Source: Methanocaldococcus infernus ME
GTDB taxonomy: Archaea; AGJL01; Methanococci; Methanococcales; Methanocaldococcaceae
DNA length: 64,000 nt
NCBI RefSeq assembly: GCF_000092305.1
Contig: NC_014122.1
Coordinates: 372,001-436,000 of the forward strand
Direction of reading: 5' to 3'
Position 1 is the first letter of the stretch, and the number at the start of each line of letters is the position of its first letter. Below are positions 49,229 to 59,185 of the stretch, piece after piece. The notes under the pieces are model-generated. The model was given only the letters and a program-made list of their open reading frames with translations. It was not told where the DNA came from and did not search any database. The translations under genes were made by a program, and so were the position numbers.

Positions 49229-49927
49229 TCACCTTAAATATTTAGTCTCATCTTCAATATTGGCCAATTTAAAGGCTCTCTTCCTTCTTAGACAGCTTTC
49301 ACACTCCCCACAGTGTAAAAAGCTCTCTCCATTATCTTTATAGCAAGAGTAGCTATACTTCAAAACCTTAACTCCTAACTTCTCCTCAAGCTCTTTCCCA
49401 AGCTTTACTATCTCCTCCTTAGTTTTATCATAGAGAGGTGCTTCAACCTTCACCTTATTTAAAGTTCCATACTCAAGAGCTCTATTAAAAGCCTCTACAA
49501 ACTCTATAGTATTGTCTGGGAAAGTAACTCCTTCCTCCTTATTTATGCCTATAAATATTTTTTCTCCATCTATAGCCTCTGCAAATCCACTGGCTATAGC
49601 TAAGAAGATAACATTCCTTGCAGGAACCCAAACAGCTCTCATAGTTTCAAAGGCTTTCTCACTATCTAAGTCTTCAAATGTTAGCTTAGGAATCTCTTTA
49701 TTGGTTATTAAGGCACTTTTACCAAACTCTTTAACAAAGTTAAGTTCTACAACTTTATGCTCAATCTTTAAAATCTCAGAAATCTTCTTAGCAGCTTCAA
49801 TTTCCCTCTTAGCTGCTCTCTGCCCATAGTTGTAAGTTATGGCCAAAAGATCATAGCCTAAGGCTTTAGCATACATAGTAGCCACTGTTGAATCTAAGCC
49901 ACCACTTAAGATAGAAACAGCTTTCAT
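49229..49927 (-). CDS. queC: 7-cyano-7-deazaguanine synthase
   Basis: ATP-dependent enzyme making preQ0, which in archaea is inserted into tRNA as the precursor of archaeosine. It is 232 residues long. The PP-loop is ILSGGLDSTVA at 6-16, and the zinc site is the C-terminal cluster 'CYKDNGESFLHCGECESC'. ATG 49927 follows GTGAGAAC. Other archaeosine genes are not in the window. Confidence 0.95.
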   Translation of the reverse strand: MKAVSILSGGLDSTVATMYAKALGYDLLAITYNYGQRAAKREIEAAKKISEILKIEHKVVELNFVKEFGKSALITNKEIPKLTFEDLDSEKAFETMRAVWVPARNVIFLAIASGFAEAIDGEKIFIGINKEEGVTFPDNTIEFVEAFNRALEYGTLNKVKVEAPLYDKTKEEIVKLGKELEEKLGVKVLKYSYSCYKDNGESFLHCGECESCLRRKRAFKLANIEDETKYLR

Positions 49928-50113
49928 GTTCTCACTTTTTGAAAATTTTGTTAATTTAAAAAAATAACTAAAAATTAATTTTATATATCTCCTAAATTTT
50001 AAACCTTATATATAATATTTCAATACTCTATATTAATAAACTTTAATATTATATTTATTTTTATTTTTTCTTTTACTTTATTTAATAAAAATAGGGTAAG
50101 GGGGTAAGAGGTT

Positions 50114-51583
50114 ATGGGGATCAGTGTAAAGATAAAAATTTTGGCTGGATTAGGAATATATGTGTTACTATTAATAATTTTTTCTATCATAGTGCTTCTG
50201 AATTTCGGATTTTCTCCAATAATTGTTATATTTGATGTTTTGTCAATAGTACTTTTTGTGATATTGTTTATTTTTTATAAGAAAACCATCTTTGATCAGT
50301 TGGATGAGTTAGTAAGAGTTATGGGAGAGTTTGCCGAAGGTAAAACCGATATTGTGAGAAACGAAAAAATAAAGTTTGATCCAAATGATGAAATTGGAAA
50401 AATTTACTATAGTGCTAAAAAAGCATATATTACCTTTAAAGAGGAATGTGAAAAATGTAAAAGAATGAAGGAAGACGTTGAAAGATTAATAAAAGATATA
50501 GAAAAGGTTATGGATGCTGTAGCTAATGGAGACTTAACTGTAAGAATGTCTGAAACTGGGAGAAGAAATATAATTCAGAAGAAAGTTAATAGAGCCTTAG
50601 ATCTTTTATCTAAGACTGTTTTTGATTTACTATCTGTTGTTATTAAATTAAAAGAAGAAGTAAATTCTATTAAAGAAGAAGTTGAAAGATTAAAAGAAAC
50701 CTCTGATCAAATTGCCGATGCTGCTAACCAAGTTGCTGTAGCTGCAACAGATCAGTCTAATAAGTTACAAGATATAACTCAAGAGTTAGAAGATGTTAAT
50801 AAGTTAGCCAACGATGCTTACAACTCAGCGTTAGAAGGAGTTGAAGCTGTTAAATCTGTAGAAGAAGCTTCTCAGGTTGGGGTTGAGAAGGTTGAAAACG
50901 CTATAGAAACAATGCAAAGAATAGCTAACGTTATTGATGAATTAGGAAGAGCGTTAGAAGAGCTTGGTAAGAAGAGTCAGAAGATTAATGAGATTACAGC
51001 TTTAATTAAAGATATCGCCGAGCAAACAGGTTTATTAGCTTTAAACGCTTCTATTGAAGCTGCAAGGGCTGGAGAGGCTGGAAGAGGTTTCGCTGTAGTT
51101 GCAAGTGAAATTAAAGGCTTAGCCGAAGAGATTGGAAAGTCTGTAGACGACATCAATAAGACAGTTGAAGAGATAAGAGAGGCTATAGAAAAAACAATAG
51201 ACTTAGGATTAACTGGAAAGAATGAAGTTGATAAAGGAGTTGTTGCTATAGATGAGGTTAATAACGCATTCTTAAAGATAAAAGAGGCTGTTGATAAAGC
51301 TCATGAGAAGATAGAAGGAATTAAACAAGCTGCTCAGAACGTAACTGAGAATGTTGAAAAAGCTTTAAGAGATGTCCAAGATGTTGCTTCAATCTCAGAA
51401 GAGTTCGCTGCCACCGCTGAGGAATTAACAGCTTCAACTGAAGAGTTGAACGGAGCTATTGACAACTTTAGAAAATTAATAATTGATTTAGAAGAAACTG
51501 CTAAGATAGCTGATGAATTAGCTAATAGATTTAAAATTGATGAAGCTAAAATTAAAAAAATGGCTAAAAATGGAAAACTATAA
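50114..51583 (+). CDS. Methyl-accepting chemotaxis-like transducer without ectodomain, CpG-rich
   Basis: A 489-residue transducer. Two membrane helices lie at about 8-32 and 36-56 with only a few residues between them, so there is no external sensor domain. A HAMP-like linker covers about 57-110. A long helical signalling domain follows, with the highly conserved hairpin '[20 protein letters not shown]' and '[19 protein letters not shown]'. It would signal to CheW/CheA, yet no che genes are in the window. About 22 CpG in 1.47 kb, against nearly none nearby, suggest acquisition. Confidence 0.9.
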   Translation: MGISVKIKILAGLGIYVLLLIIFSIIVLLNFGFSPIIVIFDVLSIVLFVILFIFYKKTIFDQLDELVRVMGEFAEGKTDIVRNEKIKFDPNDEIGKIYYSAKKAYITFKEECEKCKRMKEDVERLIKDIEKVMDAVANGDLTVRMSETGRRNIIQKKVNRALDLLSKTVFDLLSVVIKLKEEVNSIKEEVERLKETSDQIADAANQVAVAATDQSNKLQDITQELEDVNKLANDAYNSALEGVEAVKSVEEASQVGVEKVENAIETMQRIANVIDELGRALEELGKKSQKINEITALIKDIAEQTGLLALNASIEAARAGEAGRGFAVVASEIKGLAEEIGKSVDDINKTVEEIREAIEKTIDLGLTGKNEVDKGVVAIDEVNNAFLKIKEAVDKAHEKIEGIKQAAQNVTENVEKALRDVQDVASISEEFAATAEELTASTEELNGAIDNFRKLIIDLEETAKIADELANRFKIDEAKIKKMAKNGKL

Positions 51584-51596
51584 CTTACAAGATTTA

Positions 51597-51615
51597 AGTT
51601 TTTTATTTTTTTTAC
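51597..51615 (+). terminator. Oligo-T terminator after the transducer gene
   Basis: Two T runs (TTTTTTATTTTTTTT) begin about 15 bases after the stop. The remaining gap to cbiM is AT-rich and includes a possible TATA box (AATATATAG, about 51687-51695) for the transporter operon. Confidence 0.5.
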
Positions 51616-51763
51616 ACCTATTTTATTAAAAATTTAAGCTATTTTAATAACAATTAAAATATACTTTATAGAAAGTAATATAAAGCAATATATAGTATTA
51701 AAAGTAGTGTTAAGATTACCCATTAGCTATTACAAAAATTTAAAATAGTAGGAAGGTGGAACC

Positions 51764-52396
51764 ATGCACATCCCAGATGGATTTATGCCACTATGGGAAA
51801 GTATCCTTTTTTGGGTTATCTCTTTAGTGTTTATAGTTATGTCCTTAAGATGGGCTTCCAAAGCACTTAATGAGAAAAATATCCCACTATTTGCAGCCTT
51901 AGCAGCTGGGATATTTGCAATGCAAGCCATGAATATGCCTATCCCATGGGGGACAAGTGGGCACTTAGTTGGAGCAGCACTAACAGCAATTTTATTTGAT
52001 AGCCCATGGGCTGGGGTTTTAATGTTAACACTTATTTTAATTGTTCAAGGGTTGTTCTTTGCTGATGGTGGATTGTTGGTTATGGGAGCAAATATCTTTA
52101 ACATGGGAATTATTGGAGGATTTGTTGGGTACTATGTATATAAGGCACTGGAAAAAGTAAGTGTTCCAGTTGCTGCCTTTGTGGCTGGCTGGGCAGCTAC
52201 ATTTTTAGCAGCTATAGCATGTGCCATAGAGCTGGCAATAGGAGGAACATTCCCATTAGATAAAGGATTATTCTTTATGGGGCTGTATCATGCAATAATA
52301 GGAATAATTGAAGGAGCAATAACTGCTATAGTTGTAACCTACTTAAAAAATGTAAAACCAGATTTGGTTAAGTCTTCTCATAAAGAGGTGATGTAA
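51764..52396 (+). CDS. cbiM: Cobalt/nickel ECF transporter substrate-binding subunit CbiM
   Basis: Membrane S component of 210 residues with about six to seven helices. It starts MHIPDGFMP; the conserved Met1-His2 and a later His ('SGHLVGAAL') bind the metal ion. Cobalt is needed for cobamides and nickel for F430 and hydrogenases. ATG 51764 follows GGAAGGTGG. Its stop overlaps the cbiN start by 1 bp. Confidence 0.93.
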   Translation: MHIPDGFMPLWESILFWVISLVFIVMSLRWASKALNEKNIPLFAALAAGIFAMQAMNMPIPWGTSGHLVGAALTAILFDSPWAGVLMLTLILIVQGLFFADGGLLVMGANIFNMGIIGGFVGYYVYKALEKVSVPVAAFVAGWAATFLAAIACAIELAIGGTFPLDKGLFFMGLYHAIIGIIEGAITAIVVTYLKNVKPDLVKSSHKEVM

Positions 52397-52716
52397 TGGA
52401 CAACAAAAAAATTATAATTTATGGTTTAGTTGTAGCTATAATAATAAGTATCTTAGCCCCATTCTTAGCAAGCCCTAACCCTGATGGCTTAGAAAGTACA
52501 GCTGAGAAGGTTGCCAATGAAAAGGCTTTAGAGAAAAACTTAGAACAGCTTGGATTAGAAGAAGAGGGATCAGTTGCTCCAGCTCCAATGCCTGACTATT
52601 CAATCCCAGGATTAGGGAAGATTGGTGAAATCTTAGCCTTGATTGTAGGGACTATAATAGTGTTTGCCTTAGCCTATGGCTTCTCAATCATTGTAAAAAG
52701 AACCTCTTCCCAATAA
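52396..52716 (+). CDS. cbiN: Cobalt/nickel transporter subunit CbiN-like (PDGLE)
   Basis: A 106-residue protein with two transmembrane helices flanking an external loop that contains the defining PDGLE motif (SPNPDGLESTAEK, about 25-38). It is the small accessory subunit of the metal ECF transporter. It overlaps cbiM by 1 bp and precedes cbiQ by 22 bp, with a T run in that gap. Confidence 0.9.
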   Translation: MDNKKIIIYGLVVAIIISILAPFLASPNPDGLESTAEKVANEKALEKNLEQLGLEEEGSVAPAPMPDYSIPGLGKIGEILALIVGTIIVFALAYGFSIIVKRTSSQ

Positions 52717-52738
52717 AAAATTTTTTTAAGGTTTTTGA

Positions 52739-53527
52739 ATGCATAGAAATATAAGAGACTTGGAAAGACTAACTCTAAAAAGGAATTTTTTAAGCTCTAT
52801 ACATCCAAAAATAAAGTTAATTTCTATTTTTTTAATAATTATTTACATAAATTTACAGAATAATATTATCTCATCCCTTATTTTAGAGCTCTACCTTCTC
52901 TCTTTATTAGCTTTATCTAACTTACTCACTGAGGGAATTAAAAGAATTATCCTAATTTTACCTTTTGGCCTATTTCTATCTGCTATACAACCATTCATTA
53001 GAGGAGAAACCATAATATTCAAAATTTTATATTTCCCAGTTTATTATGAGGGTTTAGTATTTGCCTTACTACTTTTCACAAAATTTTTAGTTGCTGTCAC
53101 TGGAGTAATTCTATTGTCAATCTCTACTCCTATGCATAGTGTAATAAAAGCCCTCAGAGGTTTGGGACTTCCCAATATTATGGCTCTTCTTTTAGGGATA
53201 ATGGTTAGATATTTATACTTAATGTTTGAACTTTTGGAGAAGATGCTAATAGCTTGGGAAGCAAGAGGCTTTAACAGAAAAAATTTGAAATATAAAGAAG
53301 TTTTAAAAATTTTTGGTTACAGTGTTGGATCTCTATTGATAAGAGCTTATGAGCAGGGAGAGAGAACATATTTAGCCATGGTTTCAAGAGGATATAGTGA
53401 GAATAGTGACTTCTCCCTAAATGATGAGAAGATAGAGAAAAAAGATTATTATTTTTTAATCTTAACTATCTTTGTAATTATTCTCTCCTATATAGTGAGT
53501 AACCTATATACAATAAAATTATTATAA
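52739..53527 (+). CDS. cbiQ: ECF transporter transmembrane subunit CbiQ
   Basis: T component of 262 residues with about five helices. The two coupling-helix motifs that contact the ATPase are visible near 'MLIAWEARGFNRKN' and 'TYLAMVSRGYSENS' (the Ala-Arg-Gly / Ser-Arg-Gly pattern). The CbiO ATPase expected next is missing: the following gene is convergent and overlaps the cbiQ end by 50 bp. Confidence 0.9.
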   Translation: MHRNIRDLERLTLKRNFLSSIHPKIKLISIFLIIIYINLQNNIISSLILELYLLSLLALSNLLTEGIKRIILILPFGLFLSAIQPFIRGETIIFKILYFPVYYEGLVFALLLFTKFLVAVTGVILLSISTPMHSVIKALRGLGLPNIMALLLGIMVRYLYLMFELLEKMLIAWEARGFNRKNLKYKEVLKIFGYSVGSLLIRAYEQGERTYLAMVSRGYSENSDFSLNDEKIEKKDYYFLILTIFVIILSYIVSNLYTIKLL

Positions 53528-54056
53528 AGATTGGCTCAGGATGGTTGAGGATGGCTAAGATGATTGAGATAAAAACCAATAGCCCAACTCTCAAATCCCT
53601 TACTTTTTTAAATTTTATGTCTGAGACCATAAGATAGGAAACAAGTAAAGATAAGAATATTATTATATGGGGATTTTTAAACAACTGTAAAGAGGCTATT
53701 ATAAATAAAGACCCTGCTGGGATTGGTAAGCCTATGAAGTCTTTACTATTAACTATATTGAATCTTGCCAACCTTAATGAGCCAGCTATACAGTAAATTA
53801 TAGCTATAAAGATAGAAACCTTAGCTAAAAAATAGCTTGTTGCTACTCCAAAGCTAACTATGTCTGATAAGCTATCCAACTCCTTCCCAAACTCTGTAAC
53901 TGTCTTAGTCTTCCTTGCCACATAGCCATCTAAGGCATCAAAGATAACAGCAATGTAGATAAAGTTAGGCTCATTAAAATAAATTGCCAATAAGCCAAAA
54001 GTTAAATTTAAAATAGTTACTAAGTCTGAGATTGTAATTATTTTAAGAATTTCCAT
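53478..54056 (-). CDS. pssA: Archaetidylserine synthase (CDP-alcohol phosphatidyltransferase)
   Basis: Membrane enzyme of about 192 residues that transfers serine onto CDP-archaeol. The motif D-x2-D-G-x2-A-R-x8-G-x3-D-x3-D is in 'DALDGYVARKTKTVTEFG' and 'KELDSLSD', and about six further helices follow. The start is set at ATG 54056 (MEILKIITISDL), right after the ribC stop and with AAGGGAATAA upstream; the longer frame lies inside ribC. The 3' end overlaps cbiQ by 50 bp. Confidence 0.87.
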   Translation of the reverse strand: MEILKIITISDLVTILNLTFGLLAIYFNEPNFIYIAVIFDALDGYVARKTKTVTEFGKELDSLSDIVSFGVATSYFLAKVSIFIAIIYCIAGSLRLARFNIVNSKDFIGLPIPAGSLFIIASLQLFKNPHIIIFLSLLVSYLMVSDIKFKKVRDLRVGLLVFISIILAILNHPEPIFIIILLYIGYSLYRRE

Positions 54057-54057
54057 T

Positions 54058-55196
<1,139 letters not shown>

Positions 55197-55210
55197 TTTC
55201 CCCCTTAATC

Positions 55211-55357
55211 TTAAATTTTGAGTATTGGAATATTGTCAATAATTTCATACTCTTTTTTACATCTCTTACAAACTAATTTATTCCTCTCTTTTTTATATTC
55301 AAGCTCTCCCTTACATTTAGGGCAACATAATATATTTAAGTATTTCTCAATCCACAT
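55211..55357 (-). CDS. Trm112-like small zinc-ribbon protein
   Basis: A 48-residue ORF: MWIEKYLNILCCPKCKGELE, then VCKRCKKEYEIIDNIPIL. The CPKCKG...CKRCKKEY-x-I-x2-(N/G)-I-P-x-(L/M) pattern is that of the Trm112/UPF0434 family, whose eukaryotic member activates several methyltransferases. Its start lies 11 bp inside the end of the upstream gene, and purQ follows 14 bp later, so it is in the same transcript. Confidence 0.78.
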   Translation of the reverse strand: MWIEKYLNILCCPKCKGELEYKKERNKLVCKRCKKEYEIIDNIPILKI

Positions 55358-56045
55358 TTTTTAACCCTTGATAGAGATCAATGATATTCCCATTTAAGAA
55401 TGCTGTCATTGTACAAATAACTCCTGGAGGAACTATATTAATTTCACTACCATTCCTAACAAATCTTAAGTTTTCAAAGGATAGTAAGGCTCCATAGATT
55501 AAATAGGCTAATCTCTTTATCTCCTCTAATTTCTTTACAGTTATCACAACTATGGGATCATCTGTTTCCTCTCCAACATAGCCAAGGCCATCTATATATC
55601 TTGTTTCCACAGAGGAGCCAACAGAATAGCCAAACTTCTCTCCAATCTCTTTAACAAATGAGGCCATCTCATTAACTATCCCTTCCCCTCCATAGGTGTC
55701 AAATGCCACAACTATAGCATCTCCATACTTAGAGTATGCCTTAGCTACAGCATATGAAATTCCTTCCCCAGCCTTCTCCTTGGCTTGAGAAACTCCATTT
55801 AGATCATCAAAGCTTTCAGCATGGTTATATAAAATTTTAAACACTCTTTTATTATTCTCCTCTATCTTCTCCTTATTAGGAACTAAGGAAGTAATAACAA
55901 TGTCATCTCCAGTTATATTGGAGACCCTTGAAATAATATTTATCTCCCTTAGCTCTCTTAACTCTCTATCTATTTCTCTCACAAGGTTAAGGTTGGCTTT
56001 AACATCATTGTCAAAGATATCAACCCCTATACTAACAATATACAA
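55347..56045 (-). CDS. Uncharacterised 232-residue protein
   Basis: I do not recognise this protein. It is soluble, with alternating strands and helices, a glycine-rich segment 'VVAFDTYGGEGIVNEMAS', a 'GYSVGSSVETRYIDGLGYVG' stretch, and a C-terminal 'IVPPGVICTMTAFLNGNI'. The TTG start at 56045 is supported by GGGTGG four bases upstream. It lies 9 bp after the DUF167 gene and overlaps the Trm112-like gene, in a run containing methanopterin, purine and riboflavin genes, so a cofactor or tRNA-modification role is possible but unproven. Confidence 0.7.
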   Translation of the reverse strand: MYIVSIGVDIFDNDVKANLNLVREIDRELRELREINIISRVSNITGDDIVITSLVPNKEKIEENNKRVFKILYNHAESFDDLNGVSQAKEKAGEGISYAVAKAYSKYGDAIVVAFDTYGGEGIVNEMASFVKEIGEKFGYSVGSSVETRYIDGLGYVGEETDDPIVVITVKKLEEIKRLAYLIYGALLSFENLRFVRNGSEINIVPPGVICTMTAFLNGNIIDLYQGLKNVD

Positions 56046-56054
56046 GATTCCACC

Positions 56055-56333
56055 CTATATAAGAGAATTTAAGATTTCTTCAACCTCCTTTAAGGGCTTT
56101 CTTATAAGTATTGTTTTCTTACTACTCTTCTCTCCAGCAACTATTTCCACATCTCCAAAGAGCTTAGAGAAAAATTTAATTATCTCCTTATTGGCCTTTC
56201 CTTCAACAGGTGGAGCTTTAACTTTAACCTCCAACCTATTCCTCCACTCATCTCTCCCAACAATTTCAGTTTTCTTAGCATTTGGAGTTACTATAATATC
56301 TAATAAAGTTCCTTCCTTACATTCCCTTAGCAT
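56055..56333 (-). CDS. DUF167 (UPF0235) family protein
   Basis: A 92-residue protein of the widespread YggU family. The features are VTPNAKKTEIVG, 'LEVKVKAPPVEGKANKEIIK' and 'GEKSSKKTILI'. Function unknown. It overlaps the MJ0619-like gene by 17 bp; the same pair is MJ0618-MJ0619 in M. jannaschii. Confidence 0.88.
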   Translation of the reverse strand: MLRECKEGTLLDIIVTPNAKKTEIVGRDEWRNRLEVKVKAPPVEGKANKEIIKFFSKLFGDVEIVAGEKSSKKTILIRKPLKEVEEILNSLI

Positions 56334-57801
56334 GTTTCCACTCTTTTATTGGAACTGAATATTTTTCTTCATACTCCTCTCTATATAGGGTGTTGAAAGA
56401 GCAGAAGGGAATTATCTTTCCATCAGGGAGAGCATAATGGATAGCACATCTACTAACCCTTTGAATGTCAAAGTTATAAGGATCCATAAAGTGCATACAC
56501 CCAACCATGACAACATTGTAATGGAACTTAACCAATGAGTTATAGTCTCCTCTTATAATGTTTAAGATTAGCTCAGCCAATCTCTTATAACCAATGTCAT
56601 CCAACTTCTTAAGATCAATGTGCTTAATTAAATCTTTTAACAGCTCTCCTTTAACAATTAACTTAGACATCTTTTTCTCTTCAAGTTTCTCTATCAAATC
56701 TTCAACATCTTCTAAGAATCCATCTATATCTACTACTTTAGTTAATGGAACTACCTTATTCTTCTCTTTGTTGATTATTAAGTAAGATGCCACTCCACAG
56801 CAAGGATGACAGCTTAGTGTTGGCCTCTCAACTTCAGTAAGTTTTGAGGCTAAGGCACTTAACTTAGCAACAGAGGGGACAGGATAAAAATCTTCTCTAT
56901 CTAAAAACTCTGTCTGCTCTTCAACCAACTTTATAAAGTCTGGAATGGTTATTCTCCACTTTAACCTTTCCTCCTCATTTATCCTCCCTGTAAAGGAAAC
57001 TGGTTGAAAGTTAATTCCTCTAACAACATCAACATTGTCTATAGCATATCTTATTATATCTCCAACCTCTTCATCATTGATTCCTCTAACTAAAGTAGGA
57101 ACTAAAACAACACTTCTAAAATCCACTTTTCTACAGTTCTCTATAACCTTCTTCTTTAGTGGTAATAGATTTTTCCCTCTTGCCTCTAAGTAGGGTTTCT
57201 CAGTAACTCCATCAAACTGTAAGTAGATGGTTGATAGCTTAACCTCTTTCAACTTCCTTAGATAGTCTAAATTCTTTAACCTAATTCCATTGGTAGCTAT
57301 TTGAACTTGTAAAAAGCCCATCTCTCTGGCTAACTTTATAAGCTCTGGAAGATCTTCTCTAACAGTTGGCTCCCCTCCAGCAAATTGAATAGCTGGAGTT
57401 GGTGGCTCTTCACTTCTTAAAATTTCCATCATCTTCTTAATCTCTTCAAAGCTTGGCTCATAAACCTTTCCTGTCTTGTTTGCATTGGCAAAGCAGATAG
57501 GACAGTTTAAGTTACATCTGTTAGTTACATCTATATTAGCCAATATAGTGGTTGTCCTATGAGATGGGCAAAGACCACAGTCAAAGGGACAGCCATCTTT
57601 TGTTTCACTTTGATAAACCTTAACTTTGTTGTCAAACCAATACTTTAAAGCTTTTTTATACAAGTTAGAGTCTCCCCAGTAAATATCTTTAAATTCTCCA
57701 TGCTCTTCACATCTCTTTTTTATCCAAATTTTTCCATCTTCTTCATAGATCTCTGCAGGAATTCTTTTATGGCATATTGGGCAAATAGAGAGAGTTTTCA
57801 T
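56317..57801 (-). CDS. MJ0619-like radical SAM enzyme (methanopterin methylation)
   Basis: A 494-residue radical SAM protein. An N-terminal zinc-ribbon segment (SICPICHKR...KRCEEHGEF) and a further cysteine cluster (GCPFDCGLCPSH) precede the radical SAM motif CNLNCPIC, near residue 92. M. jannaschii MJ0619 has been proposed to methylate the pterin of methanopterin at C7 and C9, and the same role is assigned here by similarity. ATG 57801 lies right after the PP-loop gene stop, with GGTGAGAAATAA upstream. Confidence 0.87.
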   Translation of the reverse strand: MKTLSICPICHKRIPAEIYEEDGKIWIKKRCEEHGEFKDIYWGDSNLYKKALKYWFDNKVKVYQSETKDGCPFDCGLCPSHRTTTILANIDVTNRCNLNCPICFANANKTGKVYEPSFEEIKKMMEILRSEEPPTPAIQFAGGEPTVREDLPELIKLAREMGFLQVQIATNGIRLKNLDYLRKLKEVKLSTIYLQFDGVTEKPYLEARGKNLLPLKKKVIENCRKVDFRSVVLVPTLVRGINDEEVGDIIRYAIDNVDVVRGINFQPVSFTGRINEEERLKWRITIPDFIKLVEEQTEFLDREDFYPVPSVAKLSALASKLTEVERPTLSCHPCCGVASYLIINKEKNKVVPLTKVVDIDGFLEDVEDLIEKLEEKKMSKLIVKGELLKDLIKHIDLKKLDDIGYKRLAELILNIIRGDYNSLVKFHYNVVMVGCMHFMDPYNFDIQRVSRCAIHYALPDGKIIPFCSFNTLYREEYEEKYSVPIKEWKHAKGM

Positions 57802-58551
57802 TTATTTCTCACCTTCTAAGATATGTAAGATATTTTTAAATCCTTCATCAGGACTAATAACCTTAGCCCTAACCTCTCTTAAAATTCTCTGTATAGTAAA
57901 TTTATAGCTCTTATTTTTTATATGATACTCCCTTAAAAGAGAACAACCATATCCTTGCTCTATAACAATATTCTCACTCTTTAAAATTTTCCTCTCCTCA
58001 TCTTTTGTTAGAGCAAAAAAGGAAGGTAAATTAATCCTATAGAAGTTATCAACTTTATAAAAAGAGAGTGAGCCAAAGGCTAAGAGATCTCCAAAGATAA
58101 CAAAGTCTTTAGCCCTTTCATAAATACTCTCTTCTATAATTTTATGACATCTTCCACAGGGATGATATCTATTTTCTATAACACTTTCTTTATAAATTCT
58201 ATCTAAATCAACTTCAACTATTTCCAGCTTAATCTTTAACTTCTTGGTTAGCTCTTTGATATAATCTAAATAGCTCTCCTTATGTAAGTAAGGAGAGTAG
58301 CAAAAGACAGCCTTTATTTTAAAAAGCTCTCTCCCTATAACTGCTGATGCTGAGCTATCAACCCCTCCAGAGAAGGCTAAAACAGCTTCATACTTTTTCT
58401 TAGCTGAAACTTTTTTATAAAAATCTAAGGTTTCTAACCTTAACTTTAACATCTCCCTCAAAGTTTCTTTTAACTCCTCATCTATACCTAAACTTTCCAA
58501 GACTTTTAATGAGCTTTCAACCCTTAACTTCTTTAATAGCATAGTCTTCAC
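57802..58551 (-). CDS. PP-loop (adenine nucleotide alpha-hydrolase) ATPase
   Basis: A 249-residue protein. The PP-loop is LAFSGGVDSS near 60, followed by 'YHPCGRCHKIIEE', a Cys pair suited to zinc or an iron-sulfur cluster. The C-terminal part is 'GYGCSLLREYHIKNKSYKF'. Relatives thiolate tRNA or amidate small substrates; the reaction here is unknown. Start uncertain: GTG 58551 and ATG 58542 both lie inside the end of the endonuclease III-like gene. It directly precedes the MJ0619-like gene. Confidence 0.75.
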   Translation of the reverse strand: MKTMLLKKLRVESSLKVLESLGIDEELKETLREMLKLRLETLDFYKKVSAKKKYEAVLAFSGGVDSSASAVIGRELFKIKAVFCYSPYLHKESYLDYIKELTKKLKIKLEIVEVDLDRIYKESVIENRYHPCGRCHKIIEESIYERAKDFVIFGDLLAFGSLSFYKVDNFYRINLPSFFALTKDEERKILKSENIVIEQGYGCSLLREYHIKNKSYKFTIQRILREVRAKVISPDEGFKNILHILEGEK

Positions 58552-59185
58552 TATAAGGACAAATATTTTTTAATGGACAGGTTAAGCACTTTGGAACCTT
58601 TCTACAAGCTCTTTTACAGTGCTCAACTATTAAAGCATTATACTCCTTATAGATCTTTAAATCTCTTGGAATCTGGCTTTCAAAAAATCTCTTAATTTTT
58701 TCATAATCTTTCTCATGAATTATATTTAGCCTTCCAAATAACCTTTTTGTGTATGCATTAACAACAAATGTTTCCCTATCTAAAGCATAGAGTAAGATAG
58801 AATCAGCAGTTTCCTTGCCAATTCCTTTAATACTTAGTAATTTTTCTCTTAAGCTAATTAAGCTTTCATCACTCTTAGCCATCTCATCAGTTGAGCCATA
58901 GTTATTAACTATGAAACCTGTAAGCTCTTTTAAAGCCCTTGCTTTCCTTTTATAATAGCCAACCTTCCTAATTATATTTATTAGCTCATCCTCATCAATT
59001 TTTAGAATTTTCTCTTCATCAATTAAATCTCTCTTCTTCATCTCCTCAATAACTTTCTCAACTCTACTCCACTGAGTTCCTTGGACTAAGATAGAGCCTA
59101 TAATAACTTCAAACCTTGTCTCAGCAGGCCACCAGTTTTGATATCCATAAGTATTTAAAAGTTTTTCATAAATTTTCATTAGCAT
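58517..59185 (-). CDS. Endonuclease III / MagIII-like DNA glycosylase
   Basis: Helix-hairpin-helix base-excision protein of 222 residues. The HhH is 'LLSIKGIGKETADSILLYA' (117-135), and iron-sulfur cysteines follow the pattern C-x5-C-x2-C-x5-C near 195-212. As in the 3-methyladenine glycosylase MagIII, the endonuclease III catalytic lysine is replaced (E125). At the position of the catalytic aspartate it has N143 (FVVNAYTKR), which is unexpected. It may be a changed-specificity or inactive glycosylase. Confidence 0.82.
   Translation of the reverse strand: MLMKIYEKLLNTYGYQNWWPAETRFEVIIGSILVQGTQWSRVEKVIEEMKKRDLIDEEKILKIDEDELINIIRKVGYYKRKARALKELTGFIVNNYGSTDEMAKSDESLISLREKLLSIKGIGKETADSILLYALDRETFVVNAYTKRLFGRLNIIHEKDYEKIKRFFESQIPRDLKIYKEYNALIVEHCKRACRKVPKCLTCPLKNICPYSEDYAIKEVKG

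Noticed and set aside
49928-50113. A CRISPR leader or origin in the AT-rich gap
   Set aside because: No repeats, GC-rich arms or paired origin-box motifs are visible; it is an AT-rich divergent promoter region.
53478-53527. Frameshift or pseudogene at the cbiQ/pssA junction
   Set aside because: Both proteins reach normal length with intact C-termini; the 50-bp convergent overlap is simply tight packing.
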